DNA of 64,000 nt from contig JAGBJT010000008.1 in NCBI GenBank assembly GCA_017934275.1, positions 17,571 through 81,570 on the forward strand, written 5' to 3'. The notes beneath the pieces were generated by a model. It was not told the DNA's origin and did not search any database. It saw nothing but the letters and a program-made list of their open reading frames with translations. The DNA comes from Cardiobacteriaceae bacterium (GTDB taxonomy: Bacteria > Pseudomonadota > Gammaproteobacteria > Cardiobacteriales > Cardiobacteriaceae). The translations under genes were made by a program, and so were the position numbers. This document shows positions 45,490-55,301 of the stretch, in pieces; position 1 is the stretch's first letter, and every line of letters begins with the position of its first letter.

Positions 45490-46383
45490 ACAAGCAGCTG
45501 GTGGAGTAGGGCGAACGGGAGTATCGTTCTCGATTTGCGGCTTAGGGTTCAGAGTATCAATTCTTTGCCGTTCAATCCAATTGACTAAATCTTGATTACA
45601 ACCATCGCCATTTGGAACAGCTGCTTGATTATTGCATAAAGGGTTGTTAATTGGACAGCGAACTCTTAAATGAAAATGTGCAGTATGTCCGCCCCAGGGT
45701 CTAATTTTTTTAAGCCAAGAGGTGTTTTTTTCGGTATCACATAAATGTTTTTTGATAATCGGATTGACAAATATTCTTGTAACCTCACTATTATTCGCTG
45801 CGGTGAATAAAGCATCACGATATTGCGGTTTCCAAAGCTCTAATTTCATTTTCCCTGTGGCTTTATCAACAACCGCAGGTGCTTCATAATCATCATTAGG
45901 TGCTGTTCCGCGCTTGATTGTTGCGAAGTAAATATCGGCATCAAGCCCGTTCTGGTGCGAGATATGAGCATAACTCATAAGTCCGCCAATCGGTTGGCTT
46001 AAATCACCTAGAAGGATTTGTTCAGCATATTTTTTATCTAATTCTTGCCCGATATTTTGAATTACAGAAATAGTTGATGGTTGAGAAAAAAAGCGATGAC
46101 GGTAGCGACGAATATCATAATATCCTATTCCAATTTTCGGTAATTCAATTGCACCGATTTGACAACCGTTAGAATAACCTCCAATTGATTGAGGATGCCC
46201 TTTTGCAGGAATTTTGACTTCACTCCAAATAGTCGGTTCTTCGGTATATTTGCCAAATTGCCGTGATGTTTGATTGTTTTGCTGATTTATTTCTATTGAT
46301 TTTGCCGTATCTTTATATTTTTCTGCACAAGAGCTATTAAAAATAATGCAAAAGATTATAAAAATTTTTGATAAACGGTGCAT
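45466..46383 (-). CDS. mepA: Penicillin-insensitive murein endopeptidase
   Basis: MepA is a periplasmic LAS-type metallopeptidase that cuts cross-links in peptidoglycan. The 305-residue protein has an N-terminal export signal ending near NSSC, which could be a lipobox-like cysteine. SIGGYSNGC opens the domain, LMSYAHISHQNGLDADI gives the zinc His and Asp, and RPWGGHTAHFHLRV gives the second His. Length is close to the 274 of E. coli plus a Pro-rich tail. It converges on the AAA ATPase and is followed upstream by a Correia-like repeat. Confidence 0.93.
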   Translation of the reverse strand: MHRLSKIFIIFCIIFNSSCAEKYKDTAKSIEINQQNNQTSRQFGKYTEEPTIWSEVKIPAKGHPQSIGGYSNGCQIGAIELPKIGIGYYDIRRYRHRFFSQPSTISVIQNIGQELDKKYAEQILLGDLSQPIGGLMSYAHISHQNGLDADIYFATIKRGTAPNDDYEAPAVVDKATGKMKLELWKPQYRDALFTAANNSEVTRIFVNPIIKKHLCDTEKNTSWLKKIRPWGGHTAHFHLRVRCPINNPLCNNQAAVPNGDGCNQDLVNWIERQRIDTLNPKPQIENDTPVRPTPPAACLNLLNNK

Positions 46384-46399
46384 TTTTCTACCTCAATAT

Positions 46400-46506
46400 T
46401 ATAGTCGTTTCAATTCAAAATAAGACAAGGCGGCGAGCCGAAGACAGTATCTAGAATACGGCGAGGCGAAGTCAACGCAGTATTATTTTGAAGTGGAACG
46501 ACTATA
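46400..46506 (+). repeat. Correia-like miniature inverted-repeat element, copy 2
   Basis: This 107-bp copy has ends TATAGTCGTTTCAATTC and GAAGTGGAACGACTATA and the same inner core as the others. Its right end runs into the 3' end of the gene at 46483 and supplies that gene's stop codon and last residues. It also lies just upstream of mepA, so it may carry or affect the mepA promoter. Confidence 0.88.
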
Positions 46507-47367
46507 TTTCTTAAATTGCCAAGATTTGCTACCTTGCTCATCTTTTTGCCATAAATTTGGCGGTGGAACATAGTCGAAAAAATAAGCGATATAAAGATAA
46601 TTTTGCTGCCAAAGATTCGCTACAAAATTTTCTGCTTTTTCTCCTTGCAATTTTATTTCAATATCGGTATTTTTAATGTAAGAGTTGAATTTTTCTTTGC
46701 CCGTAATTATTTTTAAGAGCTCAAATGATGAAGTTAAATTTTCCGCAACATTAGCTTGAATATCTATTCTATTTTCCGCATCAAAATTAGCAGCAAGAGT
46801 GAAAAATACTTTGCAATCAGAATTTAAGATTAAATCGGTAAATGTTTTTGGCTTTTCTTTCACATTTTTACAAGTATTTAATGCGCTTAAATCAAGCTTA
46901 ATTTTTTCCTGATTTTCATATTGTGCAGATGCTTGGCTATATGCGTGATAGTCAAATATTTTGACCGTAGTTTTAATATTTATATCATTAAACAGTGCAA
47001 TTTTTTCTGCGTAAAGATGTAAAAATATTTGCGCATTTATTTTGAGTTTCGCATCGAGATTTATCCTATTTTTTTTATCATAAAACTTGGAATTAAAAGG
47101 AAAAATATGCGAAATTTCAAACTCACCTGAACTAATTTCATAACTATATTGAGGATTAAAAATAATAAATTCACCTTTACGGGAAAATAAAGAACTTTTT
47201 TGATGATTAAATTTAATTTGAGTTTGGGGAAATATTTCCCTATCTTGCAGTGAGTTTAGATAATTATTTACCGCATTAGAAATAAATAAAGGGGTGATAA
47301 AAAAATATATGAATAGTGCGATAAAAAATATAATAGAGATGAATTTTATGGATTTTTTAATAAGCAT
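46483..47367 (-). CDS. Membrane-anchored protein of unknown function ending in a repeat element
   Basis: I do not recognise this 294-residue protein. One N-terminal helix (about 7-30, IKFISIIFFIALFIYFFIT) should anchor it in the inner membrane, with the rest in the periplasm. The body is beta-rich with Asn/Lys/Phe bias. It loosely recalls DUF945/YdgA proteins in having an anchored, low-conservation periplasmic domain. The last few residues (YSRSTSK) and the stop are encoded by the Correia-like copy 2, so the C-terminus has probably been replaced. A second copy lies just upstream of the start. Confidence 0.65.
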   Translation of the reverse strand: MLIKKSIKFISIIFFIALFIYFFITPLFISNAVNNYLNSLQDREIFPQTQIKFNHQKSSLFSRKGEFIIFNPQYSYEISSGEFEISHIFPFNSKFYDKKNRINLDAKLKINAQIFLHLYAEKIALFNDINIKTTVKIFDYHAYSQASAQYENQEKIKLDLSALNTCKNVKEKPKTFTDLILNSDCKVFFTLAANFDAENRIDIQANVAENLTSSFELLKIITGKEKFNSYIKNTDIEIKLQGEKAENFVANLWQQNYLYIAYFFDYVPPPNLWQKDEQGSKSWQFKKYSRSTSK

Positions 47368-47398
47368 AAATTTTTACCTGAAAAATAAGCAGAAATTC

Positions 47399-47503
47399 TA
47401 TAGTCGTTTCATTTCAAAATAATAGCGTTCTCTTCGCCTCGCCGTATTAGACATACTGTCTTCGGTTCGCTGCCTTGTCTTATTTTGAATTGAAACGACT
47501 ATA
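47399..47503 (-). repeat. Correia-like miniature inverted-repeat element, copy 3
   Basis: This 105-bp copy is in reverse orientation to copies 1 and 2. Its core reads TTCGCCTCGCCGTATTAG then ACTGTCTTCGG and GCCTTGTCTTATTTTGAAT. It occupies the divergent spacer between the 294-residue gene and tex, so it probably contributes to or disrupts their promoters. Confidence 0.88.
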
Positions 47504-47553
47504 ACAAGATAATTTTGTAAAATAGATTTTTTTAACAAGAGACCAGAAATATT

Positions 47554-49821
47554 ATGGATATTTTTCAAAAATTAAGTCAGGAAATTTCAGCATCACAAAC
47601 TCAAATTAAAGCAGCGGTTGATTTATTAGATGAAGGGGCAACAGTGCCGTTTATTGCCCGTTACCGTAAAGAAGCAACTGGTGGTTTAGATGATGGACAG
47701 TTGCGGCTTTTAGCAGAAAGATTAGAATATTTAAGACAACTTGAAGAGCGTAAATCAACCGTCTTAAAATCTATTGAAGAACAGGGAAAATTGACCGAAG
47801 AGTTGAAAAATAAAATCGAAGACTGCGACAATAAAACTGAACTTGAAGATATTTATCTACCGTATAAACCAAAACGCCGCACCAAAGCCCAAATTGCCCG
47901 CGAACAAGGTCTTGAACCCTTGGCTGAATTATTCCTAGAAGATAATTTTATTGATGTTGAAGTTGAAGCGGAAAAATATATCAATCCTGAAAATAATTTG
48001 CCCGATTTGAAAACGGTTTTAGACGGCGCAAGAGCAATTTTGATTGAAAAATTTTCAGAAAATGCCGATTTGATTGCAATTTTGCGAGAAAAACTTTGGA
48101 ATGAGGCGGTTTTGTCTTCCGAAGTGCTAGAAGATAAAAAAGAAGAGGCGGAAAAATTTAAGGATTATTTCGAATACCGTGAGGCGATTGCCAAAATTCC
48201 TTCCCATCGAGCTTTGGCGGTTTTGCGCGGTAGAAATGAGGATATGTTAAAAATTTCCCTTTTATATCAAGAAGATAGCACGCCGACTACCGAACAATCG
48301 GAATATGAAAAAATCATTTGTCAGCATTTTTCGATAAAAAATTCTGCAAATAAATGGCTAAAAGATACCGTGCGACTTGCTTGGCGGGCGAAAATTTTCC
48401 TCTCTTTGGAAACCGAAGCTATTGCAAAGTTAAAAGAAAAGTCAGATACCGATGCAATTGAAGTCTTCTCTCATAACCTCAAAGACTTATTACTCGCAGC
48501 TCCAGCTGGAAGAATTTCCGCTCTCGGACTTGACCCTGGTTATAAAAACGGGATAAAAACCGCGGCGGTTGATGATACGGGAAAAATGCTTGCAACCGAA
48601 ATTGTCTATCTGCACAGGGAAGAAGAAGCAATTGCGCGACTGAAAAATCTTATAAAAAACAACGACATAAAAATTATCGCTATCGGTAACGGCACTGCTT
48701 CACGTGAAACCGACAAGCTTGCGGCGCAAATAATTAAGGAATTGCCCGAACAAAATTTACGAAAAGTTACGGTTTCAGAGGCGGGAGCTTCCGTTTATTC
48801 GGCTTCTGAACTGGCAGCAGAAGAGTTTCCTGAATTAGATGTAGCTTTGCGGGGCGCGGTTTCGATTGCTAGACGCTTGCAAGATCCGCTCGCCGAACTG
48901 GTGAAAATCGATCCAAAGTCGATTGGTGTCGGACAATATCAGCACGATGTCGATCAAAATCGCCTAGCAAAAAGTTTAGACGCGGTGGTTGAAGATTGCG
49001 TAAATGCCGTCGGTGTCGATTTGAATACGGCTTCTGCCCCGCTTTTGTCGCACATTTCGGGACTAAATAAAACGCTCGCGAAAAACATTGTCGCTTACCG
49101 CGATGAAAACGGCGCGTTCAAAAACCGCAAAGCTTTATTGAAAGTGCCGCGGCTTGGGGCAAAAGCTTTCGAACAAGCAGCGGGATTTTTACGGATTAAC
49201 GATGGCGACGAACCGCTTGACGCTTCCGCCGTGCATCCCGAAGCTTACGGCATTGTCAAGAATATGTTGAAAAATCTTGCAATTTCAGCTGACAAACTAA
49301 TCGGTAACAAAGAAATTCTCGGAAAAATTTCTGCCAAAGATTACACCGACGAAAAATTCGGACTGCCGACCGTTTTGGATATTTTGAAAGAACTTGAAAA
49401 ACCAGGACGCGATCCTCGCGGCGAATTCAAAACCGCCGAATTTGCAGAAAATATCAATGAAATCAAAGATTTAGAAATCGGAATGATATTGGAAGGCACG
49501 GTTACTAATGTCGCGGATTTTGGCGCATTCGTCGATATCGGTGTGCATCAGGACGGTTTGGTGCATATTTCACAACTTGCGGATAAATTTGTCTCCGACC
49601 CGCGCGAAATCGTCAAAACTGGCGATATTGTCAAGGTAAAAGTTTTGGAAATAGACGAAAAAAGAAAACGCATATCTCTTTCAATGAAAAAAGACGATAG
49701 CGGTAAAAATAAAAATAATCCGTCAAGTGTCAAAAAAGACTTTAATAATAACTTCAACAATGATAATAAAAATATAAGACAAACCGCAATGGCAGATGCT
49801 TTTGCAAGGCTTAAAAAATAA
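47554..49821 (+). CDS. tex: Tex-type RNA-binding transcription accessory protein
   Basis: Tex is a conserved nucleic-acid-binding protein linked to transcription and, in pathogens, toxin expression and resistance. The 755-residue protein has the helical N-terminal region ([19 protein letters not shown]). The YqgF-like domain shows [15 protein letters not shown] helix-hairpin-helix region includes [17 protein letters not shown] and [22 protein letters not shown]. The C-terminal S1 domain reads [17 protein letters not shown] to KRISLSMK. It is monocistronic, with a terminator after it. Confidence 0.95.
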   Translation: MDIFQKLSQEISASQTQIKAAVDLLDEGATVPFIARYRKEATGGLDDGQLRLLAERLEYLRQLEERKSTVLKSIEEQGKLTEELKNKIEDCDNKTELEDIYLPYKPKRRTKAQIAREQGLEPLAELFLEDNFIDVEVEAEKYINPENNLPDLKTVLDGARAILIEKFSENADLIAILREKLWNEAVLSSEVLEDKKEEAEKFKDYFEYREAIAKIPSHRALAVLRGRNEDMLKISLLYQEDSTPTTEQSEYEKIICQHFSIKNSANKWLKDTVRLAWRAKIFLSLETEAIAKLKEKSDTDAIEVFSHNLKDLLLAAPAGRISALGLDPGYKNGIKTAAVDDTGKMLATEIVYLHREEEAIARLKNLIKNNDIKIIAIGNGTASRETDKLAAQIIKELPEQNLRKVTVSEAGASVYSASELAAEEFPELDVALRGAVSIARRLQDPLAELVKIDPKSIGVGQYQHDVDQNRLAKSLDAVVEDCVNAVGVDLNTASAPLLSHISGLNKTLAKNIVAYRDENGAFKNRKALLKVPRLGAKAFEQAAGFLRINDGDEPLDASAVHPEAYGIVKNMLKNLAISADKLIGNKEILGKISAKDYTDEKFGLPTVLDILKELEKPGRDPRGEFKTAEFAENINEIKDLEIGMILEGTVTNVADFGAFVDIGVHQDGLVHISQLADKFVSDPREIVKTGDIVKVKVLEIDEKRKRISLSMKKDDSGKNKNNPSSVKKDFNNNFNNDNKNIRQTAMADAFARLKK

Positions 49822-49843
49822 AATATAGTAAATATTTAAAAAT

Positions 49844-49882
49844 AAAAAACGGCAAGATTTTTTACACTCTTGCCGTTTTTTT
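49844..49882. terminator. Bidirectional terminator between tex and dnaN
   Basis: The stem CGGCAAGA/TCTTGCCG is flanked by an A tract and seven T residues. It ends both convergent genes. Confidence 0.88.
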
Positions 49883-49900
49883 AGTCGTTAAATTAAAAAA

Positions 49901-51154
49901 TCAATCAATATTCATCGGCATAATTACATAACGCACTTGTTCATCTTGCTGGGAAGTTATCAAAACGGGACTATTAGGATTTTGAATATGAAGTTCTAAA
50001 AAATCACCGCTGATATTATTCGCTGCATCGAATAAATAAAGCACATTTATCCCGACATTACAAACGATATTTTGATTATTCACAATATCAATTTGCTCAT
50101 CACCGCTATCGTTACTATTACTATTTCTTGCGGAAATAGAAAGTTTATTTTCCTCAAAACGCAAAATTAAAGCCTTTTCATCTTTGCTATTCAAAATAAC
50201 CCGCAAACGGCGCAAAGCATCTAATAACAGCATTCTGTCTAGCAGAATTGGCATTGTTTGTTTTTCGGGGAAAATCCGTTGATAATCAGGATATTTTCCT
50301 TCCAAAAGCCGTGTAGTTAAAACCCAATTTTCTCCGCTTAAACTGAGCAATCTTTCGCTTAAATTTAGATCTAAATTGCGTGGCATCTCGTTTTTTTGCG
50401 CACGGTTAGATAATCTTTTGACTTTATTAAACTGCTCGATTTTTTCGTTTAACAGGTTAGTTGTTTCAACATCAGTTGCGGCTTTTTTCTGCAAATTTAA
50501 TTCGGAAATCAAATTATCCAAAGATATTTGTTTAATTAAGGCATTTACCGCTTTGTTAGGAATAATAAAACCTTTTTCAAAACCTGAAATTGCACTATTC
50601 GTATTACAACTTGCAGCTGATAATCTATGCCCATCAGTTGATGCCGCTTCGATGATATTGCTTTCATTTTGCGGATTGATATACATTCCGTTTAGGTAAT
50701 GTCTCGGGTCATTTTCCGCCATTGAAAAACGCACTTTGGTTAATAAATGAGTTAAATCGCCTGCATCAATTGCAACTCTATTTTCGGCATTAAAACTTTC
50801 GGGAATTGGAAAATCATCGGCGGGTAAAGTTTGTAATTTATAGTTACCTTTGCCTGCTTTGATAATAAATTGCTCATCTTTTGTTTGACAATTTACGACA
50901 ACACCATCGGCAAGACGATTAACTAATTGTGTAAAAGCATCACTTTGCACGGTTATTGTGCCGCTTTCAATCACCGTAGCAGGGAGATATACGGTTAAGG
51001 TGAGTTCGGTATCGGTTGATATTAAAGTAAGTTGATTATTTTCTGCTTTGAGATAAATATGGCTCAATATTGCTTTCGGGCTATTTTTTTCAACAATGCT
51101 ATTGACATCTAATAATTTTGCCGCGAGTGCTTCTTTCTGGATTTCGAATTGCAT
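49901..51154 (-). CDS. dnaN: DNA polymerase III sliding clamp (beta subunit)
   Basis: DnaN encircles DNA to keep polymerase III processive. The 417-residue protein shows the clamp motifs FEIQKEALAAKLLDVNSIVE, STDTELTLTV, LPADDFPIPE, TDGHRLSA, GKYPDYQRIFP and the C-terminal QDEQVRYVIMPMNID. It is about 50 residues longer than usual. The excess is a Lys/Glu-rich stretch at about 212-262, in the second clamp domain. The order dnaA-dnaN is normal, but recF and gyrB do not follow; tex converges instead. Confidence 0.95.
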   Translation of the reverse strand: MQFEIQKEALAAKLLDVNSIVEKNSPKAILSHIYLKAENNQLTLISTDTELTLTVYLPATVIESGTITVQSDAFTQLVNRLADGVVVNCQTKDEQFIIKAGKGNYKLQTLPADDFPIPESFNAENRVAIDAGDLTHLLTKVRFSMAENDPRHYLNGMYINPQNESNIIEAASTDGHRLSAASCNTNSAISGFEKGFIIPNKAVNALIKQISLDNLISELNLQKKAATDVETTNLLNEKIEQFNKVKRLSNRAQKNEMPRNLDLNLSERLLSLSGENWVLTTRLLEGKYPDYQRIFPEKQTMPILLDRMLLLDALRRLRVILNSKDEKALILRFEENKLSISARNSNSNDSGDEQIDIVNNQNIVCNVGINVLYLFDAANNISGDFLELHIQNPNSPVLITSQQDEQVRYVIMPMNID

Positions 51155-51400
51155 ATAAATTATTCCTTCTATATTAAAAATTTCATAATAATAATAAGTG
51201 CTGTGAGTTTGTGGAAAAGTCTTCTAACTTATTGAAAAATAAATAAAAAACCAACAAAAATAATGTGTAAAAGTTAGTTCAAATTGCCCTTAAATCCTGT
51301 GGAAAACTCAATTGAAATTTTATCCACAGATAATTCACCGAAAATTAACACTTTATTAGACAACTTATCCACAAGTTTTCCACAATACATTTGTAATACA
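51155..51400. other. dnaA-dnaN spacer with a cluster of DnaA boxes
   Basis: Five perfect or one-mismatch DnaA boxes lie in 175 bases: TGTGGAAAA at 51210 and 51298, TTATCCACA at 51320 and 51365, and TTTTCCACA at 51376. The spacer is very AT-rich. Such clusters mark either autoregulation of dnaA-dnaN or a replication origin; the sequence alone does not decide. Promoters for dnaN are expected here. Confidence 0.8.
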
Positions 51401-52759
51401 TTATCTACCAATTGTCGATTCCAATCTTTTATACAACTCATTGAAATTTTCGTCTTGCTCTAATCTTTGTCCGATTTTGTCGCAGGCATTCATAACGGTG
51501 GAATGATCGCGATTAAAAAATGCTCCAATTTCCTTGTATGGACGATTAGTTAATTTACGGATTAAATGCATTGCAATTTGTCTTGGTTCGTTTATTTCAT
51601 TAGTTTTTGATTTGGAAGTTAATTCTTCTTTGCTAACTGAAAAATGCTGCATTATTACCGAACAGATGTTATCCATTGATAGTTTTTTGTCTTGCGCACT
51701 CATCGTGTCTTTTAATATTTCGGCGGCAAGTTGCGGCGTTGCGGGTTTATTTCTAAATTTAGAAGCCATATAAATTTGCTTCAAAGCACCTTCTAAATCG
51801 CGGACATTGGAAGTTATATGTTTAGCGATAAATTGCACGGTTTCTTTGGATATTTCGAAATCTAATCTTTCCGCTTTATCTTGAATAATTGCCGCTCTTG
51901 TTTCAAATTCAGGGGTATTTACCGATACTTTTAATCCCCAACCGAAACGGGATTTCAAGCGATCTTGCAAGCCTTCAATTTCTTCGGGAAAACGGTCGGA
52001 AGTAAAAATTATCGGCACTTTTTTAGTATGAAGAGTGTTAAAAATATGGAAAAAGACCTCTTGTGATTTATCGGTTCTTCCTAAAAATTGCACATCGTCG
52101 ATTAACAGGGCATCGGCATTACGGTAAGTATTATTAAACTCCTGAATTGAGGCATTTTTTATAGCGTTGATGTAATCATTAGTAAAATCTTCCGCGGTTA
52201 CATAAACCACTTTTTTATGCCCATTGGCGATTAAAGCGTGCCCTGCGGCGTGCATTAAATGTGATTTACCGAGACCAATTCCACCGTAAATCAGCAAGGG
52301 ATTGAAGCCCTGTTCGAACATTTTTTTACCCGTTGCATCATTCACACCGATAACGGCTTGCACGGCATAAAAAGCTTCCTGATTAGACTGCCCGATAATG
52401 AAGGTATCGAAGACATAATCTTCATTTAATTTATAGTCATATTTTTTACCATCTTCCTCAATTTTTTCTGCACTATTTTTATTATTTTCGAAGTCTAATT
52501 CAGCTTGTTTTGGGCTTTCTATTGTCTGCATTCTGATTTTTATATTTGCGGCAAAATTTTCCTCTTTTAATGCGGATAATATTACCTCTTGCAATTCTTT
52601 TGCGGTATCTTTTGCAAATTTATTTGAGGCTGTTATATAAAATTTTCCGTTATCTTCTTCTAATAAACAAACTTTCAATTGAGTTAATTCAGACTTCTTT
52701 ATTTTACCTTCTAGGCGACTTAAAACCTTATTCCAAAGTTCTTTATATTTATCTGTCAT
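51401..52759 (-). CDS. dnaA: Chromosomal replication initiator DnaA
   Basis: DnaA binds origin boxes and opens DNA. The 452-residue protein has the N-terminal DnaB-contact domain. The AAA domain has Walker A GGIGLGKSH (159-167), DALLIDDVQFL and the arginine-finger region RLKSRFGWGL. Domain IV ends with the signature RDHSTVMNAC near residue 422. It is followed by dnaN across the DnaA-box spacer. Upstream lies a phosphatase gene rather than the usual rpmH-rnpA group. Confidence 0.97.
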   Translation of the reverse strand: MTDKYKELWNKVLSRLEGKIKKSELTQLKVCLLEEDNGKFYITASNKFAKDTAKELQEVILSALKEENFAANIKIRMQTIESPKQAELDFENNKNSAEKIEEDGKKYDYKLNEDYVFDTFIIGQSNQEAFYAVQAVIGVNDATGKKMFEQGFNPLLIYGGIGLGKSHLMHAAGHALIANGHKKVVYVTAEDFTNDYINAIKNASIQEFNNTYRNADALLIDDVQFLGRTDKSQEVFFHIFNTLHTKKVPIIFTSDRFPEEIEGLQDRLKSRFGWGLKVSVNTPEFETRAAIIQDKAERLDFEISKETVQFIAKHITSNVRDLEGALKQIYMASKFRNKPATPQLAAEILKDTMSAQDKKLSMDNICSVIMQHFSVSKEELTSKSKTNEINEPRQIAMHLIRKLTNRPYKEIGAFFNRDHSTVMNACDKIGQRLEQDENFNELYKRLESTIGR

Positions 52760-52803
52760 TTTTTATACCTTTATCATCTATTTTTTATACCGTTATCGTA
52801 TTT

Positions 52804-53253
52804 TTATTTAGATTCTGGATTATCAATTAACCACTGTTGTAGTGCTTTTTCTAATTTCTGATAAGTATATTCAAAACCGTCTTTACCACCGTAATAGGGG
52901 TCGGGTAAATCTTCCTGACCGAGCATTTTGATGATTTTTGCTCGACCGTTGCAGCGCAGGCGTTTGTTTTCAGCAAAGATTAAATGTTGTTTTGTTGCTG
53001 CCATTATGATGTTTTCGGCGGGTTCAACATCGGCAAATTCCAAGGGTCTTGCGGTCAAATCGCTGATATCGATACCGTGTTTTTGCATTGTTTCAATTGC
53101 TCTCTCATCGGGATTTTCGCCCGTATGAAAGCTTTCGCATCCTGCTGAATCGATAATTAAATCTTTGCGGTTTGCGGCTAGTTTTTTTAATAAACCTTCC
53201 GCCATTGGTGAGCGGCAAATATTACCTGTGCAAAGCATAATAATTTTTTTCAT
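52804..53253 (-). CDS. Low-molecular-weight protein tyrosine phosphatase
   Basis: The 149-residue enzyme has the CX5R loop LCTGNICRSPMAEG, with nucleophile Cys8 and Arg14, and the general acid in LPDPYYGG near the C-terminus. Family members dephosphorylate tyrosine kinases of capsule synthesis or small substrates. No kinase or polysaccharide gene is nearby. It is 44 bases upstream of dnaA in the same direction, so the two may share a transcript. Confidence 0.92.
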   Translation of the reverse strand: MKKIIMLCTGNICRSPMAEGLLKKLAANRKDLIIDSAGCESFHTGENPDERAIETMQKHGIDISDLTARPLEFADVEPAENIIMAATKQHLIFAENKRLRCNGRAKIIKMLGQEDLPDPYYGGKDGFEYTYQKLEKALQQWLIDNPESK

Positions 53254-53369
53254 TTGAATTAAACCTTAAAAAATAGAACTATTTATTCATAATATTATAA
53301 GCAAATGTTATTTTATGACTTAAATTATTTACTATAAAATATTATTTTCGACTTGAATCAGGGCTTTTT

Positions 53370-54251
53370 ATGTGTCAGTTGTTAGCAATGAATAGTAATA
53401 CTCCGACGGATATTGTCTTTTCATTTTTAGGTTTTCGCAGGCGCGGTGGATTAACGGATAAGCATTCTGATGGTTTTGGAATAGCATTTTTTGAGAATAA
53501 AGGAGTGAGAATATTTCAAGATAATAATGCCTGTGCAAATTCCCCTGTTGCGGATTTAATTGCGGCTTATCCAATTCGTTCGGAAAACATCATTGCGCAT
53601 ATCAGAAAAGCGACGCAAGGGGACATTTCTTTACAGAATACGCAACCTTTTATGCGTGAGCTATGGGGTAGATATTTTCTATTTGCGCACAATGGAAATT
53701 TGCTCAATTTTGATGCTAACGGTATAAAAAATAATAAGGAAGAGCAGGGAAATTTTTATCAAACAGTTGGCGATACGGACTCGGAAAAAGCCTTTTGTTT
53801 TATTTTAGAAAATCTCCGCCGTAAATATAAAGCCGCACCTGATAACGACACTTTATTTCGTGAAATTTCTGCATTAGTTAAAGAACTGCGCAAATACGGT
53901 TTATTTAACTTCATTATGTCTAACGGGGAATGGTTATTTGTGCATTGTCATTCCTTATTGCATTACATTATCCGTGAATATCCCTTCGGTAAAGCGCATT
54001 TATCCGATGATGATTTAGAAGTTGATTTTTCACAAGTAACTAGCAAAGAAGATAAAGTTGCGGTTATAGCAACACTACCTTTAACCGATGATGAAAAATG
54101 GACGCAACTTGCCGTCGGTGAAATTTTAGTGTTTAGCAAAGGCAAAGTTATTTTTCGTGATGTTCCGAATAATTTGCACTATCCGAGCAAGGAAGAGGGA
54201 TTAAATATGGCGAAGCAATCGCTAATTTCTTGGGAAAATATCATTTATTAA
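53370..54251 (+). CDS. Class II glutamine amidotransferase, YafJ-like
   Basis: The 293-residue protein starts MCQLLAMN, so Cys2 would be the N-terminal nucleophile after Met removal. RRGGLTDKHSDGFGIAFF, IIAHIRKATQGD and FAHNGNL are the type II (GATase_2) motifs. The size and DTDSEKAF motif match YafJ/EgtC-like members, which usually act without a synthase domain. The substrate is unknown. It stands alone. Confidence 0.88.
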   Translation: MCQLLAMNSNTPTDIVFSFLGFRRRGGLTDKHSDGFGIAFFENKGVRIFQDNNACANSPVADLIAAYPIRSENIIAHIRKATQGDISLQNTQPFMRELWGRYFLFAHNGNLLNFDANGIKNNKEEQGNFYQTVGDTDSEKAFCFILENLRRKYKAAPDNDTLFREISALVKELRKYGLFNFIMSNGEWLFVHCHSLLHYIIREYPFGKAHLSDDDLEVDFSQVTSKEDKVAVIATLPLTDDEKWTQLAVGEILVFSKGKVIFRDVPNNLHYPSKEEGLNMAKQSLISWENIIY

Positions 54252-54362
54252 CGAAGATATTAAGTATCGCTTAACAATTTTTCCAAAAGAGTACTCTTTT
54301 GGGCGGACTTGACAAAGTCCGCCCAATTTATCCAATTTATTTTTATTTATGGAGTTACTCTT

Positions 54363-54785
54363 ATGACATTTCCTCAAGCAGTTAATAGTGCTTATCTCAA
54401 CTACTTTAACTACAAAACCCGTGCCAGCCGTAGTGAATATTGGTGGTTTCAACTCTATACTATTATTGCCTTGATTGTTTTATCATTTCTAGGGGATAAT
54501 CTCATTACACAATTCCTAGGGTTTATTATTATTGGTCTTCCTAGTTGGTCGCTAACGGTAAGACGACTGCATGATGTTGGTCGTTCTGCTTGGTGGTTTT
54601 TTGCTGGTTATATTCTTGGTTTCGTTCTTGGTTACTTCGTTGCCGAGGTGATAGGAAGCGATGAGATAGGTCAGATGATACTCATAGGACTTTGCACAAT
54701 AGGTGTAATCATAGGGTTCATATCCTTTATATTTTGCTTTTTTAAGTCTGCTCCTGATAATCAATGGGGACCAAAACCAGTTTGA
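54363..54785 (+). CDS. DUF805 membrane protein
   Basis: The 140-residue inner-membrane protein shows the DUF805 signature: NYFNYKTRASRSEYWWF at the start and LTVRRLHDVGRSAWW before the third helix. About four helices are seen. The tail DNQWGPKP is typical of the family. I use the ATG at 54363 with GGAG upstream. Function is unknown for the family. Confidence 0.9.
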   Translation: MTFPQAVNSAYLNYFNYKTRASRSEYWWFQLYTIIALIVLSFLGDNLITQFLGFIIIGLPSWSLTVRRLHDVGRSAWWFFAGYILGFVLGYFVAEVIGSDEIGQMILIGLCTIGVIIGFISFIFCFFKSAPDNQWGPKPV

Positions 54786-54801
54786 AATAGTTGAAATTCA
54801 T

Positions 54802-54834
54802 AAAAAAATAGCTCGATTTTCGGGCTATTTTTTT
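54802..54834. terminator. Bidirectional terminator after the DUF805 gene
   Basis: AAATAGC pairs with GCTATTT around a short loop, with A-rich and T-rich flanks. It lies between convergent genes. Confidence 0.75.
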
Positions 54835-54860
54835 ATTTCATAATTGCAGATATTACTGTT

Positions 54861-55301
54861 CTACGATATTTTTGATATGGATTGATTGTTTGAGTCGTAT
54901 TCGAGTTCCAGCTGTTTTTCTTTTATAAACAATTGGGTATTATTTTTCTTAATAAATTGTTGTGTACGGCTATTAAATTTAGGATAAATCTTGGAGCAGA
55001 CAATTGCTGCGTATTTTTTGTTAATACATTTACCGAAAGTATTTATTGATTGCTCAATTTGTTCTAGTGCGTGGTTTGTGTTGCTACCTTTTAATTCGAT
55101 AAATAAAGCGATATCTTCTAAATCTTTGGATACGATGATGTAATCACAACGAGGAATGTTATTTAATATTTGATTATTTGTCTTATCGTCTAAATGTATT
55201 TTGCAAAATACTCTTGAATTGCAATTAAAAAATAATACTCTTTTATTTTCTTTGCAAGAAATGATTTTATCTACTTCTTGTTCTATTTTTAATCTTTTCA
55301 T
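54861..55301 (-). CDS. Small PD-(D/E)XK-like nuclease protein
   Basis: The 146-residue protein has Asp53 in CDYIIV, then FIELKGS with Glu69 and Lys71, and Gln81 in LEQIEQS. This D-x-n-E-x-K-x-n-Q order is typical of restriction-endonuclease-like nucleases. I start at the ATG at 55301, whose first bases overlap the upstream ATPase stop as ATGA; a GTG at 55319 would be six residues longer. Coupling to an AAA ATPase suggests a two-component defence module. No published system is assigned. Confidence 0.7.
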   Translation of the reverse strand: MKRLKIEQEVDKIISCKENKRVLFFNCNSRVFCKIHLDDKTNNQILNNIPRCDYIIVSKDLEDIALFIELKGSNTNHALEQIEQSINTFGKCINKKYAAIVCSKIYPKFNSRTQQFIKKNNTQLFIKEKQLELEYDSNNQSISKIS

